DNA from: G963664115 sp965263045
GTDB lineage: Bacteria > Acidobacteriota > Terriglobia > 20CM-2-55-15
Assembly (NCBI GenBank): GCA_965263045.1
Contig: CBDHGK010000041.1
Coordinates: 3,782,001-3,846,000, forward strand
Reading direction: 5' to 3'
DNA: 64,000 nucleotides
The translations under genes were made by a program, and so were the position numbers. Positions 63,534 to 64,000 of the stretch are shown piece after piece (position 1 is the first letter of the stretch; each line of letters begins with the position of its first letter). Under the pieces are notes generated by a model. The model made no database searches. It was not told the DNA's origin and worked only from the letters and a program-made list of their open reading frames with translations.

Positions 63534-64000
63534 TTAGTTGTGAACCAGAATGTCTTCTATGCAGTGAACCGGCCACGCCAGGTAGTCGAATGCAGCCCGT
63601 TCGTCCCGAAGAAACCTGACCTCAGAACTGGACAGGGCCGAGGCGACGGACAGGGCAGACAGGGCATCATCGAAATCCGTGGCCTGGGGAGCATGCCCCA
63701 GATCCACCTCCAGGCGTGCCTCCCATCCAGCATCGGTGCTCACAATGGCGGGGCACACGAGGCGCACCATCCCCGACACCGTCAGCAGCAGACGGGCAAC
63801 CGCGTCGCGGGCCGGTGGAGCGTACCCGTCGAGTGGTGCCAGCCGCACGACGGCGCCCAGGCTGCCGTCGGACTGAGGACCCACTTCGGCATGACTGACG
63901 TTCGGTCCGCTACCCAGTTCGACCGCCATCGTCGAGGCGGACCGCTCGGTGAACCCCCACCCGGCTTCGGCCAGCAGAGCCGTCCAGTCCCCGCTTTCCT
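63534..64000 (-). CDS. Hypothetical protein, C-terminal part, runs off the window
   Basis: The frame is open to the last base of the window, through the ATG at 63929, so the true start lies beyond. The visible 154 residues start ESGDWTALLAEAGWGFTERS and contain AVVRLAPLDGYAPPARDAVARLLL-type alternation (given in part), a pattern of alpha/beta secondary structure without catalytic motif. It ends 13 bp before the ubiquitin-like gene and is its operon neighbour. No family was recognised. Confidence 0.6.
   Translation of the reverse strand, partial: ESGDWTALLAEAGWGFTERSASTMAVELGSGPNVSHAEVGPQSDGSLGAVVRLAPLDGYAPPARDAVARLLLTVSGMVRLVCPAIVSTDAGWEARLEVDLGHAPQATDFDDALSALSVASALSSSEVRFLRDERAAFDYLAWPVHCIEDILVHN

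Overview
The window is GC-rich DNA that reads like the chromosome of an uncultured Gram-negative, probably gammaproteobacterial, organism. Supporting markers are MiaE, an OpgG/OpgH pair, an MsbA-type exporter, a CoA-acylating methylmalonate-semialdehyde dehydrogenase and many secreted beta-propeller and lipoprotein genes. Taxonomy is inferred from gene content only; there is no rRNA or intact tRNA gene. No complete transposase, phage or CRISPR locus was seen.

Layout. Positions 1-9.2 kb hold a partial RCK/TrkA-type channel protein, an M50-like membrane protease, a haem-motif/propeller protein between two tRNA-Pro-like direct repeats, a metallo-beta-lactamase and two secreted propellers. Positions 9.7-16.7 kb carry an operon that looks like dltABCD (adenylation enzyme, carrier protein, MBOAT, SGNH) plus an acyl-CoA-dehydrogenase-like oxidase. 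The adenylation pocket reads as proline-specific, so the likely carrier-bound product is pyrrole-2-carboxyl, to be placed on an unknown envelope acceptor. Positions 16.8-27.2 kb are mixed housekeeping and secreted proteins (HDOD, sugar dehydrogenase, MiaE, ABC exporter, LVIVD, FG-GAP, cupin). Positions 27.3-33.3 kb are an osmoregulated periplasmic glucan locus (opgH, opgG, a membrane-anchored sulfatase-fold transferase, a FkbM methyltransferase). Positions 33.3-40.4 kb gather a GTP cyclohydrolase II-RibD reductase fusion, a histidine phosphatase, a CDP-alcohol phosphatidyltransferase, and an operon of dehydrogenase, atypical 6-pyruvoyl-tetrahydropterin-synthase-like protein, glycosyltransferase and methyltransferase. 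Together these suggest an uncharacterised pathway starting from GTP. Positions 41.2-45.7 kb are a tightly overlapping aminotransferase / small membrane protein / sodium symporter / MMSDH catabolic operon. Positions 46.1-56.9 kb hold oxalate/glyoxylate-type genes (a ligase remnant, formyl-CoA transferase, malate synthase-like), an Nramp-like transporter and a molybdenum hydroxylase pair.

The most striking part is 57.0-64.0 kb on the minus strand: a translationally coupled operon encoding a ubiquitin-like protein, a JAMM/JAB peptidase, a Mpa/ARC-type AAA ATPase, a divergent Dop-like protein, a Pup protein ending in GGQ and a PafA-like ligase. The operon runs off the window upstream. It joins the pupylation machinery to the beta-grasp/JAB machinery in one transcription unit, and the ATPase lacks the usual proteasome-docking tail.

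Four copies of a MITE-like element with CTAG at one or both ends are scattered over the first 41 kb.
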